Shown here: positions 1 through 8,526 of the stretch, piece after piece
How the letters are laid out: each line of letters starts with the position of its first letter
Position numbering within the stretch: the first letter of the stretch is position 1
Origin: Inediibacterium massiliense
GTDB lineage: Bacteria > Bacillota > Clostridia > Peptostreptococcales > Thermotaleaceae
Direction: 5' to 3'
Assembly: GCF_001282725.1 (NCBI RefSeq)
Contig: NZ_LN876587.1
Span: 863,695-927,694, forward strand
DNA length: 64,000 bases
The notes under the pieces: generated by a model
Seen by the model: only the letters and a program-made list of their open reading frames with translations
Told to the model about the DNA's origin: nothing
Database searches by the model: none
Translations under genes and position numbers: made by a program

Positions 1-680
1 ATATATTCATATAATTTTAAAAGATCAAAATAAAATCCTCTATTTTTTACATTTTGAGCAGCTTCTATGGCTTTTTGTGAGATAGAACAAATACTCATTC
101 CTGGAGGGAGACCTAAACATTTTTGAGTAGAAGTAATGCATATATCTACACCTAAATCATCTATATTAATGTTTACACCACCCATAGAACTTACTGTATC
201 TAGGCAAAAAACTACTTCTGGATATTTTTTAATAACTTTAGAAATTTCTTCAACAGGATTCATAATTCCTGTTGAGGTTTCATTATGAGTAATAGTAATT
301 AAATCGTATTTTCCAGTAGCTAAAACTTCATCTACTAATTTTGGAGAAGTTGCTTTTCCAAGTTCAGATGAAAATAAATCTGCAGAAACTCCATTTGCAA
401 CAGCCATTTCGTACCATTTTTCCCCAAAAGCCCCTACAGAGAAGATAGCTGCTCTTTTTTTTGTACAAGATCTTACAGCACCTTCCATAAGACCAGTACC
501 AGAAGAGGTAGAGAGAAGAATTTCATTATTTGTAGACATTATTTTTTTCATCTTTTGAGAAATACTCTTTTGTAATACAGATGCATCTTTACTTCTATGT
601 CCAATCATAGGAGTTGCCATTTTTTGAAGTACATCTTCTGTTACGTTGACAGGTCCAGGAATAAAAAGTTTTTGATACAT
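1..680 (-). CDS. Class V aminotransferase (serine-pyruvate / alanine-glyoxylate type), C-terminus cut off
   Basis: Reading leftward from an ATG at 680 gives an open frame to the window edge beginning MYQKLFIPGPVNVTEDV, the usual start of fold-type I PLP aminotransferases of class V. The segment STQKCLGLPPG carries the lysine expected to bind PLP, and an LDTVSSMGG stretch precedes it. The family transfers amino groups between small amino acids and glyoxylate or pyruvate; the exact substrate cannot be read here. A Shine-Dalgarno (aaggaggttataa on the coding strand) lies inside the end of the upstream carboxypeptidase gene, with one base between the two genes, so they are probably co-transcribed. 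About 226 residues are visible; the C-terminal part lies outside the window. Confidence 0.9.
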   Translation of the reverse strand, partial: MYQKLFIPGPVNVTEDVLQKMATPMIGHRSKDASVLQKSISQKMKKIMSTNNEILLSTSSGTGLMEGAVRSCTKKRAAIFSVGAFGEKWYEMAVANGVSADLFSSELGKATSPKLVDEVLATGKYDLITITHNETSTGIMNPVEEISKVIKKYPEVVFCLDTVSSMGGVNINIDDLGVDICITSTQKCLGLPPGMSICSISQKAIEAAQNVKNRGFYFDLLKLYEY

Positions 681-681
681 T

Positions 682-1956
682 TTATAACCTCCTTGTTAAT
701 CTTTTCTTTCTTTTTTGTATACGATTGATAGTTATGATAGTTCTAAGAATTAAAAAAATAATAAATAGGAAAAATAAAAAATATAATATGATTTTTATCC
801 AAGAAAAAGAACTTATTTTTTCCACAGAAACAGAATCTGATGCAATGAGGGTAATATTCCCTAAAATTTCACCATCTGTTGTATAAGTGATCTTTCCAAT
901 GGATTGACCCTTCTCAACAGGTGCTTTAATGTTCTTATTTAGACTAATGGTTTGTTCAATAGAACCTAATTTTTCATTTTTGGGAATGACTTTGTATAAT
1001 GGAGATTTTGTCAATACATCGATGCTTTTTTTTGTTCCATTTTCAATAGATATGGATTGAATTTTTTCTCCAGAATCTATGATTTTCTTAAGTTTAAAGT
1101 TATCAAATCCATAGTCAATAAGAGTTCTTGAATCGATATATATATTTTTTCCTTCCGCTTTTAAAACTACGCTAATTAAGCGGTGATTATTTTTTTTAGC
1201 TGAAGTGACTAAACATTGTCTAGCTATATCAGTATATCCTGTTTTAATTCCTTCTACTATATCATATTTGATATTTACATACTTTCCTTGATAAAGTATT
1301 TGATTGCGTCTTCCTGTTCCCCAAAGAAGTCTATTAGAATTATAAAGATGACGAGTTTCTTCTTGTTTATTAGTAGGAGGAATATCATACTTTACAGTTT
1401 TTACAATTTCTCTAAATTTAGGGATGGTCATAGCATGTTTAGCAATCATAGCTAAGTCATAAGAAGTTGTCAGATGATCAGGATCTGGAAGCCCATTAGG
1501 ATTTGTAAAATGTGTATTTTTTGCGCCCAATTCTTGTGCCCTTTTGTTCATAAGCTTTGTAAAATCTTCTACACTATCAGAAATATGTATGGCTAATGCA
1601 ACAGCCGCATCATTGGCAGAATCAATGAGCAGTGCATGAAGAAGTTGTTCAACAGTAAATTCTTCACCTTCTATAATATAAATTCTACTTCCGCCAGTAT
1701 AAGGAGAATCTTTGTCAATAATGACTTTATCATTTAAATTTGTATTTTCTAAAGTTAAAATAGCAGTCATTATTTTTGTGGTACTAGCAGGATACATAGG
1801 AGTATGAGAATCTTTTTCATATAATATATCGCCTGTATCTCCATCTAGTAATATAGCACTTGGGGCTGTAATAGTAGGTTCTATTGGTTGGCAAAATCCA
1901 ATGGATAAGTTTGAGCATATCAATAAGAAAATAAAAAGTAGAGTTCGTTTTTTCAT
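682..1956 (-). CDS. dacF: D-alanyl-D-alanine carboxypeptidase, DacF-like (penicillin-binding protein 5/6 family)
   Basis: A 424-residue secreted serine carboxypeptidase that trims the terminal D-Ala from peptidoglycan stem peptides. An N-terminal signal peptide (residues 1-22) is followed by the three peptidase S11 motifs: STTK at 58-61 (catalytic Ser58, Lys61), SAN at 113-115 and KTG at 238-240. A C-terminal beta domain comes next, then a hydrophobic anchor at about 385-410 with a basic tail, the usual membrane attachment of PBP5-type enzymes. The ATG is preceded by a modest RBS (gaggtgg on the coding strand). It is the first gene of a probable two-gene unit with the class V aminotransferase. 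The symbol dacF is by family resemblance; dacB is possible. Confidence 0.92.
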   Translation of the reverse strand: MKKRTLLFIFLLICSNLSIGFCQPIEPTITAPSAILLDGDTGDILYEKDSHTPMYPASTTKIMTAILTLENTNLNDKVIIDKDSPYTGGSRIYIIEGEEFTVEQLLHALLIDSANDAAVALAIHISDSVEDFTKLMNKRAQELGAKNTHFTNPNGLPDPDHLTTSYDLAMIAKHAMTIPKFREIVKTVKYDIPPTNKQEETRHLYNSNRLLWGTGRRNQILYQGKYVNIKYDIVEGIKTGYTDIARQCLVTSAKKNNHRLISVVLKAEGKNIYIDSRTLIDYGFDNFKLKKIIDSGEKIQSISIENGTKKSIDVLTKSPLYKVIPKNEKLGSIEQTISLNKNIKAPVEKGQSIGKITYTTDGEILGNITLIASDSVSVEKISSFSWIKIILYFLFFLFIIFLILRTIITINRIQKRKKRLTRRL

Positions 1957-2126
1957 AAGCCACCTCGTATGAAATATTAAAATTTAATGTACATGAAAGA
2001 AGCATTACTTTATTAGTATAACAAAAAATAAGCAAAAACTTAATAAAAACCATAAAAATATTTTAATGCTTATAAGAAAAAAGAAAATTGAACAATATAT
2101 CAATAAAGTAATAAGGAGGAAGGGCT

Positions 2127-2717
2127 ATGGAAAAGTTTAAAAAAAAGGAGATTATTCTTTTAGGAGTTTTGGTAGTAGGAATATGTTTTATAGGAATGTA
2201 TAAACATATAAATGAATCACAAGAGATGATTATTGAGGAAAGTATAAAAAAAAATTCAGAGGATACAACAGAGGATGACAAGGAAGAAGTCTGGATGATG
2301 GTAGATGTTTGTGGAGAAGTGAATATGGAAGGAGTAGTAAAGATTAAAAAAGGAGATCGAATCATAGATGCAGTTACACTTGCAGGTGGATTAAAAGAAA
2401 CAGCAGATCGAAGAAAAATAAATATGGCTCAAAAATTATCTGATGGCGAACAAGTTTATATCCCTAAAATTGGTGAATATATAAAGGAAAGTGATGCTTT
2501 AGAAAATCAAAATTCAAATGATAAAAAACTAGATATCAATACAGCATCTATAACAGATCTTGAGTCTTTGAATGGAATAGGTACGGCTCTAGCGCAAAGA
2601 ATAATAGAGTATAGAGATAAAAATGGCAATTTTAAAAAAATAGAGGATATTATGAATGTATCTGGAATAGGAAAGAAAAAATTTGAAAACATTCAAGATC
2701 AAATATGTACTCATTGA
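2127..2717 (+). CDS. comEA: ComEA-like helix-hairpin-helix DNA-binding protein
   Basis: 196 residues: a short cytoplasmic N-terminus and one membrane segment (about 10-26), then an acidic linker, an SLBB domain (about 55-115, with the VDVCGEV start typical of this family) and a C-terminal double helix-hairpin-helix (about 130-195, with NGIGTALAQRI and SGIGKKKFE hairpins). In competent bacteria ComEA is the membrane-anchored receptor for double-stranded DNA at the cell surface. No other competence gene lies nearby, so its role here could be DNA binding outside transformation. A good RBS (aaggaggaag) precedes the ATG. It is transcribed divergently from dacF; the 170-bp gap presumably holds both promoters. 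Confidence 0.88.
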   Translation: MEKFKKKEIILLGVLVVGICFIGMYKHINESQEMIIEESIKKNSEDTTEDDKEEVWMMVDVCGEVNMEGVVKIKKGDRIIDAVTLAGGLKETADRRKINMAQKLSDGEQVYIPKIGEYIKESDALENQNSNDKKLDINTASITDLESLNGIGTALAQRIIEYRDKNGNFKKIEDIMNVSGIGKKKFENIQDQICTH

Positions 2718-2766
2718 GTTTTTAAAATAAATATGATACGATCATTCATGATAAGGGGGTGAGAAG

Positions 2767-3807
2767 ATGACGATTCATAAGCGTTTAACGCAAATGAGTA
2801 GATCATCAGGATGAGCGGCAAAAATTGGTCCTGAGACCTTGGCACAAGTTTTGTGTCACTTACCAAAAGTAGAAGACAAGAATCTTTTAATAGGGTTAGA
2901 GACTTCAGATGATGCAGCAGTATATAAGATTAGTGAAGATTTAGCTATTATACAGAGTTTGGATTTTTTTACTCCAATAGTAGATGATCCTTATATGTTT
3001 GGACAAATTGCAGCAGCAAATTCTTTAAGTGATATATATGCAATGGGGGGTACGCCTTTACTTGCTATGAATATAGTTTGTTTTCCAACTTGTGTATCTA
3101 TGGATGTTTTGACACAGATACTAAAAGGAGGAGCAGATAAGGTGAAACAAGCAGGAGCATTATTAGTAGGAGGACATAGTGTCGATGACAATGAACCTAA
3201 ATATGGTCTTTCTGTAACTGGAATTGTATCTCCTAATAAAGTAATGGGAAATCATACATCAAAACCAGGAGATTTATTGATTCTTACCAAACCTTTAGGA
3301 ACTGGAATTTTAAATACAGCTATAAAAGCAGAAATGCTTTCAAAAGAATTAATGGATTATACTATGAAAGTCATGGCTAGCCTAAATAATTGGGCGGCAG
3401 AAGGAATGAAAAAAGTAGGAGCAAATTCGTGTACAGATATAACAGGTTTTGGATTTTTAGGACATGCCTATGAAATGGCAAAAGCTAGTGGTGTTACTTT
3501 ATATATTGATAGTGATAAAGTCCCTCTTTTAAAGGGGACTATAGAAAATGCACAGATGGGATTAGTTCCTGCAGGAGCATATAAAAATGCAGCTTATATC
3601 CATGATTCTGTATTTTTTGAAAAAAATGTACCAACGTATATGCAAGATATTTTGTTTGATCCTCAAACTTCAGGAGGATTATTGATATCATTACCAAAAG
3701 AGAATGCAAAAAAATTAGAAGAATTTTATACAGAAAATTTACCTACTGAATTTGCTATTGTAGGAGAAGTAAAGACTAAGGAAGATAAATATATAAAAAT
3801 AAGATAA
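2767..3807 (+). CDS. selD: Selenide, water dikinase SelD, a selenoprotein with UGA-encoded selenocysteine 16
   Basis: SelD makes selenophosphate, the selenium donor for selenocysteine, from selenide and ATP. The true start is the ATG at 2767 behind a strong RBS (aagggggtgag). The frame reads MTIHKRLTQMSRSSG, then TGA (2812-2814), then AAKIGPETLA, and stays open to 3807: 346 residues, normal for the family. The TGA is exactly where SelD proteins have the catalytic Cys or Sec of the G(C/U)xAKI motif, followed by the essential Lys19. Stopping at the TGA would leave a useless 15-residue peptide; starting after it would lose the active site. All selenocysteine genes lie within 10 kb. The stop codon sits inside the terminator stem shared with the convergent symporter gene. 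Confidence 0.95.
2812..2850 (+). promoter_or_regulatory. Candidate bacterial SECIS element behind the selD UGA
   Basis: Bacterial selenocysteine insertion needs an mRNA hairpin just after the UGA for SelB to bind. Twelve bases after the TGA is a self-complementary GGTC-CTGA-GACC (2827-2838), flanked by GC-containing segments that could extend the stem. The position suits a bacterial SECIS, but the stem is short and its fold is inferred by eye. Confidence 0.6.
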
Positions 3808-3840
3808 AGTACTTCACATTGAAGTACTTTATCTTATTTT
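3796..3840. terminator. Bidirectional terminator between selD and agcS: 20-bp perfect stem, 5-base loop
   Basis: Arms 3796-3815 and 3821-3840 are perfectly complementary (AAAATAAGATAAAGTACTTC on the left), with loop ACATT. A-runs on one side and T-runs on the other make it work in both directions for the convergent genes. The stop codon of selD is inside the left arm, and the symporter stop begins at the last base of the right arm. Confidence 0.9.
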
Positions 3841-5243
3841 TATTTGTTATATTTTATAGAAAAAGCAATAGGATCTATCTTATTTTTTTGTTCATATTCT
3901 TTAGTCATTGTAAAAACCATAGGACCTAAAGCGGTGAGTGCAATTAAGTTAGGAATGGCCATAAGACCATTTAAAGCATCAGATAAATTCCATACTAATT
4001 CTAATTTTATGATACAGCCTACAAAACAGGCAAAAATCCAAAACCATTTGTAAATTTCAATAGCTTTGACACCAGCTATATATTCAAGACATTTAGCACC
4101 ATAATAATACCAACCTAATATAGTGGAGAAAGCAAAAAAAATTAATCCAAAAGAAATGGTAAAAGCACCTATCTGCGGAAGAGATGTATTAAAAGCAATG
4201 GTAGTTAAAGCAGCACCAGAAAGATTATTAGATATTGTCATAAGACCATTATTGTCTATAGAAATCAGACCAGAGACTAAAATAACTAAAGCTGTCATAG
4301 TACATATGACTAACGTAGCGAAAAAACATCCCAATGAACTAATAAGACCTTCTTTGATAGGATTATTATTTTTAGATGCAGCATGTATAATAGGAGCGCT
4401 TCCAAGGCCTGCTTCATTTGAGAATATTCCTCTTGCTACCCCCATACGTAAGACAGATCCGATAAATCCTCCACTGACAGCTTTCCCTGTAAAAGCATTA
4501 GAAAAAATCATAAAAAAAGCCTTTGGAATCATATGATGTTGATTGATTAATATGATCAATGAGCCAAGAATGTATATGATGCCCATAGCAGGAACAATTT
4601 TATCTGTGATTTTTGCAATACTTTGAATTCCACCTATAATAACGATTCCGGCAGCAATGGATAAAATAATTCCGCATATGTAAGGAGATAAGCCTATAGA
4701 AGTCTGTAAAGAAGATGCAACGGAGTTTGCTTGAACCAAATTACCAGTACCAAAAGAAGCAAAAAATCCAAATACAGCAAATAACCATCCAAGCCAATGC
4801 CAGTCCCCTCCATATTTGTGATGCATTCCTATATTTGCATAATACATAGGACCTCCAGATTTTTCACCTTTTTCATTGGTGATTCTGTATTTGATTGCAA
4901 GAAAGGCTTCGCTAAATTTTGTAGCTCCCCCGATAGCTGCTGTGATCCACATCCAAAAAATAGAACCTGGACCCCCTATAGAGATAGCAGTAGCAACACC
5001 TGCAATATTGCCTGTACCAATAGTAGCAGCTAAAGATGTCATAAGTGCTTGAAAAGAAGAGATATCCCCATCCTCCTTATCTTCTCTTGAAAACAGCATT
5101 TTAAAAGCATATCCTAGCTTTCTAAACTGAATGGCTCGTGTTCCTATAGTAAGGAAAATACCTGTTCCAACTAGGAGAATAATCATAATGGGACCCCATA
5201 CAAAGTTGCGAATTATTAGGATTAAGCCATTGATGGCTTCCAT
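3840..5243 (-). CDS. Sodium:alanine/glycine symporter (AGCS family), copy 1
   Basis: A 467-residue polytopic membrane protein of the alanine/glycine:cation symporter family, which imports Ala or Gly with sodium. Family signatures are visible: TIGTGNIAGVATAI near residue 75, the SGGPMYY segment, and GVARGIFSNEAGLGSAPI near residue 270. About ten hydrophobic segments run through the protein. It is paralogous to the next gene upstream (5469-6845), with near-identical signature blocks. A terminator of copy 2 lies between them, so copy 1 probably has its own promoter at about 5250-5370. Import of Ala and Gly fits the amino-acid-fermenting lifestyle implied elsewhere in the window. Confidence 0.94.
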   Translation of the reverse strand: MEAINGLILIIRNFVWGPIMIILLVGTGIFLTIGTRAIQFRKLGYAFKMLFSREDKEDGDISSFQALMTSLAATIGTGNIAGVATAISIGGPGSIFWMWITAAIGGATKFSEAFLAIKYRITNEKGEKSGGPMYYANIGMHHKYGGDWHWLGWLFAVFGFFASFGTGNLVQANSVASSLQTSIGLSPYICGIILSIAAGIVIIGGIQSIAKITDKIVPAMGIIYILGSLIILINQHHMIPKAFFMIFSNAFTGKAVSGGFIGSVLRMGVARGIFSNEAGLGSAPIIHAASKNNNPIKEGLISSLGCFFATLVICTMTALVILVSGLISIDNNGLMTISNNLSGAALTTIAFNTSLPQIGAFTISFGLIFFAFSTILGWYYYGAKCLEYIAGVKAIEIYKWFWIFACFVGCIIKLELVWNLSDALNGLMAIPNLIALTALGPMVFTMTKEYEQKNKIDPIAFSIKYNK

Positions 5244-5383
5244 ATAAAAAACCTCCTTTTCTTTATGTTTTTCATATATTTACAAGTATACAACAAAGAA
5301 GAAATTAGTTCAATGAATGTTCTTAAAATTTTAAAATTTACAAATAAACAGAAAATTAAAGAAACTATATCAAAAAAAGACAA

Positions 5384-5419
5384 AAAAGATAAAGCTTTCA
5401 AGATGAAGCTTTATCTTTT
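5384..5419 (-). terminator. Terminator of the second AGCS symporter gene
   Basis: A 14-bp perfect stem, AAAAGATAAAGCTT (5384-5397) with AAGCTTTATCTTTT (5406-5419), and an 8-base loop. On the minus strand the stem is followed by a T-run (complement of the A-run at about 5373-5386). It lies just past the stop of the 5469-6845 gene. Confidence 0.8.
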
Positions 5420-5468
5420 AAGAAATAAAAGCGTTTAAATAAGACATATATAGAAAAATTTAAACTTT

Positions 5469-6845
5469 TCAACTGAGTTGTTTTTGTTTTTTTTCATATT
5501 CTTTTGTCATACGAAAGATCATAGGACTAAGTCCAATGAGTGCAACTAAGTTTGGAATAGCCATTAAGCCATTAAATGCATCTGATAAATCCCATACAAG
5601 ATTTAATTTTGCAATACAACCTATAAAGCATAATAAAACCCAAAACCATTTATAAACTTCTACAGCTTTAATACCAGCAATATATTCTAAACATTTAGAT
5701 CCATAATAATACCATCCTAATATTGTAGAAAAAGCGAAAAATATTAATCCAAAAGATACGATAAAAGCTCCAAAACCAGGAAGAGACTGACTAAAAGCAG
5801 TAGTGGTTAGAGATGCTCCTGTAAGATTATCTTGAACAACCATAAGGCCATCTTTTCCAATATTAACAAGTCCAGATACTAAGATCACCAAAGCAGTCAT
5901 AGTACAGACTAATATTGTATCTAAAAAAGATCCTAAAGACCCTATAATACCTTGCCGAATAGGATCGTTTGTAGTAGATGCTGCATGAGCAATAGGAGCA
6001 CTTCCAAGTCCTGCTTCATTTGAGAATACACCTCTTGCAACTCCCATACGAATGACTGTCCCTACTAATCCTCCACCTACAGCACTTCCAGTAAAAGCAT
6101 TTGAAAAAATTAAAGAAAAAGCTGTAGGAATCATAGAAGCTTTTGTAAATAATATGATTAAAGCACCAATTACATAAATAATAGACATAGTAGGAACCAT
6201 CTTTTCTGTAACACTTCCTATACTTTTGATTCCTCCTATAATTACTAATGCAGTACATACTGCAATAATGATTCCAGATACAAAATAAGGTAATCCTAAT
6301 GAAGTATTTAGAGAAGATGCAACTGAATTGGCTTGAACCATATTTCCAATACCAAAAGAAGCTACCACTCCAAAGAAAGCAAATATCCATCCAAGCCATT
6401 TCCAATTCCCACCATATTGATCTTCCATACCCATGCTTGCATAATACATAGGACCTCCAGATTTTTCACCTTTTTCATTTGTAATTCTATATTTAATGGC
6501 AAGTACAGCTTCGCCATATTTTGTAGCACCACCTACAGCTGCAGTGACCCACATCCAAAAAATAGAACCAGGACCTCCTACAGATATGGCTGTTGCAACT
6601 CCAGCAATATTACCAGTTCCTATAGTTGCAGCCAAAGAAGTCATGAGTGCTTGAAAAGCTGAAATATCTCCATCGTCACATTCATCTTTTGAAAAAAGAA
6701 GCTTAAAGGCAGTTCCTAATTTTCTAAATTGAATAATTCTTGTTCCTACAGTAAGAATAAAACCAGTACCTACTAATAGTACAATCATGATAGGTCCCCA
6801 GGCAAAGTTAGCAATTGCACTAATAAGATGAGCGATTGATTCCAT
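5469..6845 (-). CDS. Sodium:alanine/glycine symporter (AGCS family), copy 2
   Basis: 458 residues from the ATG at 6845, which has a good RBS (aaaggaggttatagt on the coding strand). The frame stays open 24 codons further upstream, but without an RBS. It has the same AGCS signatures as copy 1 (TIGTGNIAGVATAIS, SGGPMYYASMG, GVARGVFSNEAGLGSAPIAH) and about ten membrane segments. The two copies look like a tandem duplication that has diverged at the termini and in loops. Substrate is probably alanine and/or glycine with sodium. It is divergent from selA across a 261-bp gap in which no gene or clear riboswitch is seen. Confidence 0.94.
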   Translation of the reverse strand: MESIAHLISAIANFAWGPIMIVLLVGTGFILTVGTRIIQFRKLGTAFKLLFSKDECDDGDISAFQALMTSLAATIGTGNIAGVATAISVGGPGSIFWMWVTAAVGGATKYGEAVLAIKYRITNEKGEKSGGPMYYASMGMEDQYGGNWKWLGWIFAFFGVVASFGIGNMVQANSVASSLNTSLGLPYFVSGIIIAVCTALVIIGGIKSIGSVTEKMVPTMSIIYVIGALIILFTKASMIPTAFSLIFSNAFTGSAVGGGLVGTVIRMGVARGVFSNEAGLGSAPIAHAASTTNDPIRQGIIGSLGSFLDTILVCTMTALVILVSGLVNIGKDGLMVVQDNLTGASLTTTAFSQSLPGFGAFIVSFGLIFFAFSTILGWYYYGSKCLEYIAGIKAVEVYKWFWVLLCFIGCIAKLNLVWDLSDAFNGLMAIPNLVALIGLSPMIFRMTKEYEKKQKQLS

Positions 6846-7106
6846 ACTATAACCTCCTTTTAAAAATAATATAATACCCCTTAATATTATTATAAAAGAA
6901 TTTTTAAATTTAAGCAATGAATTTTCAGAAAAATTAAAAAAATCTGAAAATAAGTTTGAAAAATATATATAAAATCAAAGATAAATATTTTCAAATAATA
7001 TGTTATAATTTTAAATAACTATAGACAATAATGAAAATTGTGGATTTATCTAGATTTTTATTAAGTACATAATCTTTTATGTATGATAAAAAATGGAGGC
7101 GTTTTT

Positions 7107-8525
7107 ATGTCTACGAAAAAAGAAATGCTTGCATCGATTCCTAAAGTAGATCAATTGTTAAGCAAAATAAAAATTCAGAATCTGTTGCAAAAAGAATCAA
7201 GAAATATTATTGTTGAAAGTATTAGAGAGGTTTTAGATGAGATTCGAATAGAGATATTAAAGTGTGAGGATCATCTCAAAAGTTTTCATATAGATGATGA
7301 AATATTGCAAGACAGAATTATTCAAAAAGTAAAAGAAAAAAATAAAATGAATCTAAAAAAAGTAGTGAATGCAACAGGAGTTGTACTGCATACTAATTTA
7401 GGTAGAGCACTGCTAAGTTCATCTATCAAAGAAGAGGTATGGGAGATTGCTTCAAGTTATTCTAATTTAGAATATGATGTAAAGCTTGGGAAAAGAGGGT
7501 CAAGATATGATCATATTGAAAATTTGCTTGTAAAATTAACAAAAGCAGAATCAGCTATTGTAGTCAATAATAATGCAGCAGCTGTATTTCTTGTATTAAA
7601 TACTTTAGCAAAGAACAAGGAAGTAATTGTGTCTCGTGGACAACTTGTAGAAATAGGAGGATCTTTTCGAATTCCAGATGTAATGGAACAAAGTGGAGCA
7701 AATTTAGTTGAAGTAGGAACTACGAATAAAACTCATTTGTTTGATTACGAAAAAAATATTACAGAGGATACAGCAGCTTTATTAAAAGTACATACAAGTA
7801 ATTATAAAATTTTAGGTTTTACACAAGATGTAGATTTAAAAGAACTTGTGCATTTAGGTAAAAAATATCATATTCCTGTTATTGAAGATATAGGTAGTGG
7901 AACCTTGATAGATTTTTCTAAATATGGACTTTTCAAGGAACCTACTGTTTGTGAAAGTATTATAAGTGGTGCAGATATTGTAACCTTTAGTGGAGATAAA
8001 TTATTAGGCGGACCACAAGCAGGAATGATCATAGGAAAAAAAGAATATATAGATAAAATGAAAAAAAATCCATATACAAGAGCTTTCAGAGTGGATAAAT
8101 TGACATTAGCAGCCTTAGAAGCTACGCTAAAAATTTATCTAGATGAAGAAAAAGCTATAAAAGAAATTCCAACTCTTCATATGTTAACTATGGATATAAA
8201 AGAAATTCATAAAAAGGCAGAAATTTTATATAATCTTTTAAATGAAAATATAAAGGATTGCCAAATAGAAAAGACAGATGGATTTTCACAAGTAGGAGGA
8301 GGATCTATGCCTCTTGAGACGCTTCCAACGATTTTAATTAGAATAAAGTGCAGTGAAATTTCTTCTAATGAATTTGAATACCTTCTTAGAAGTTACGAAA
8401 TACCTATTATTACAAGAATTCATGAAGATTATATTCTTTTGGATGTTCGTACCATTCATGAAGATGAATTTTTGACTATTTTAAAGGGAGTAGAAGCTGT
8501 ATTGTCAAAGAGAAGAGGTGCATAA
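7107..8525 (+). CDS. selA: L-seryl-tRNA(Sec) selenium transferase
   Basis: SelA converts Ser-tRNA(Sec) to Sec-tRNA(Sec) with selenophosphate and PLP. The ATG at 7107 has an RBS (ggaggcgttttt); an upstream in-frame ATG at 7083 has none. The 472-residue product has the N-terminal helical domain (to about residue 80), the NATGVVLHTNLGRALLS block (88-104) and the PLP-lysine site SGDKLLGGPQAG (Lys298). Length and motifs are normal. selB follows with a one-base gap, giving the standard selAB operon. selD lies 3.3 kb upstream and selC 4.1 kb downstream. PLP-dependent SelA is the bacterial route, so no PSTK/SepSecS is expected. Confidence 0.97.
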   Translation: MSTKKEMLASIPKVDQLLSKIKIQNLLQKESRNIIVESIREVLDEIRIEILKCEDHLKSFHIDDEILQDRIIQKVKEKNKMNLKKVVNATGVVLHTNLGRALLSSSIKEEVWEIASSYSNLEYDVKLGKRGSRYDHIENLLVKLTKAESAIVVNNNAAAVFLVLNTLAKNKEVIVSRGQLVEIGGSFRIPDVMEQSGANLVEVGTTNKTHLFDYEKNITEDTAALLKVHTSNYKILGFTQDVDLKELVHLGKKYHIPVIEDIGSGTLIDFSKYGLFKEPTVCESIISGADIVTFSGDKLLGGPQAGMIIGKKEYIDKMKKNPYTRAFRVDKLTLAALEATLKIYLDEEKAIKEIPTLHMLTMDIKEIHKKAEILYNLLNENIKDCQIEKTDGFSQVGGGSMPLETLPTILIRIKCSEISSNEFEYLLRSYEIPIITRIHEDYILLDVRTIHEDEFLTILKGVEAVLSKRRGA

Positions 8526-8526
8526 G

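Noticed and set aside
4123-4536. 137-codon plus-strand frame within the first AGCS gene
   Set aside because: Antisense to a clear membrane transporter gene with family motifs; no RBS, no family resemblance.
6846-7106. Possible glycine riboswitch in front of the AGCS symporter genes
   Set aside because: No glycine-aptamer core recognised in either leader; only AT-rich sequence with RBS motifs.
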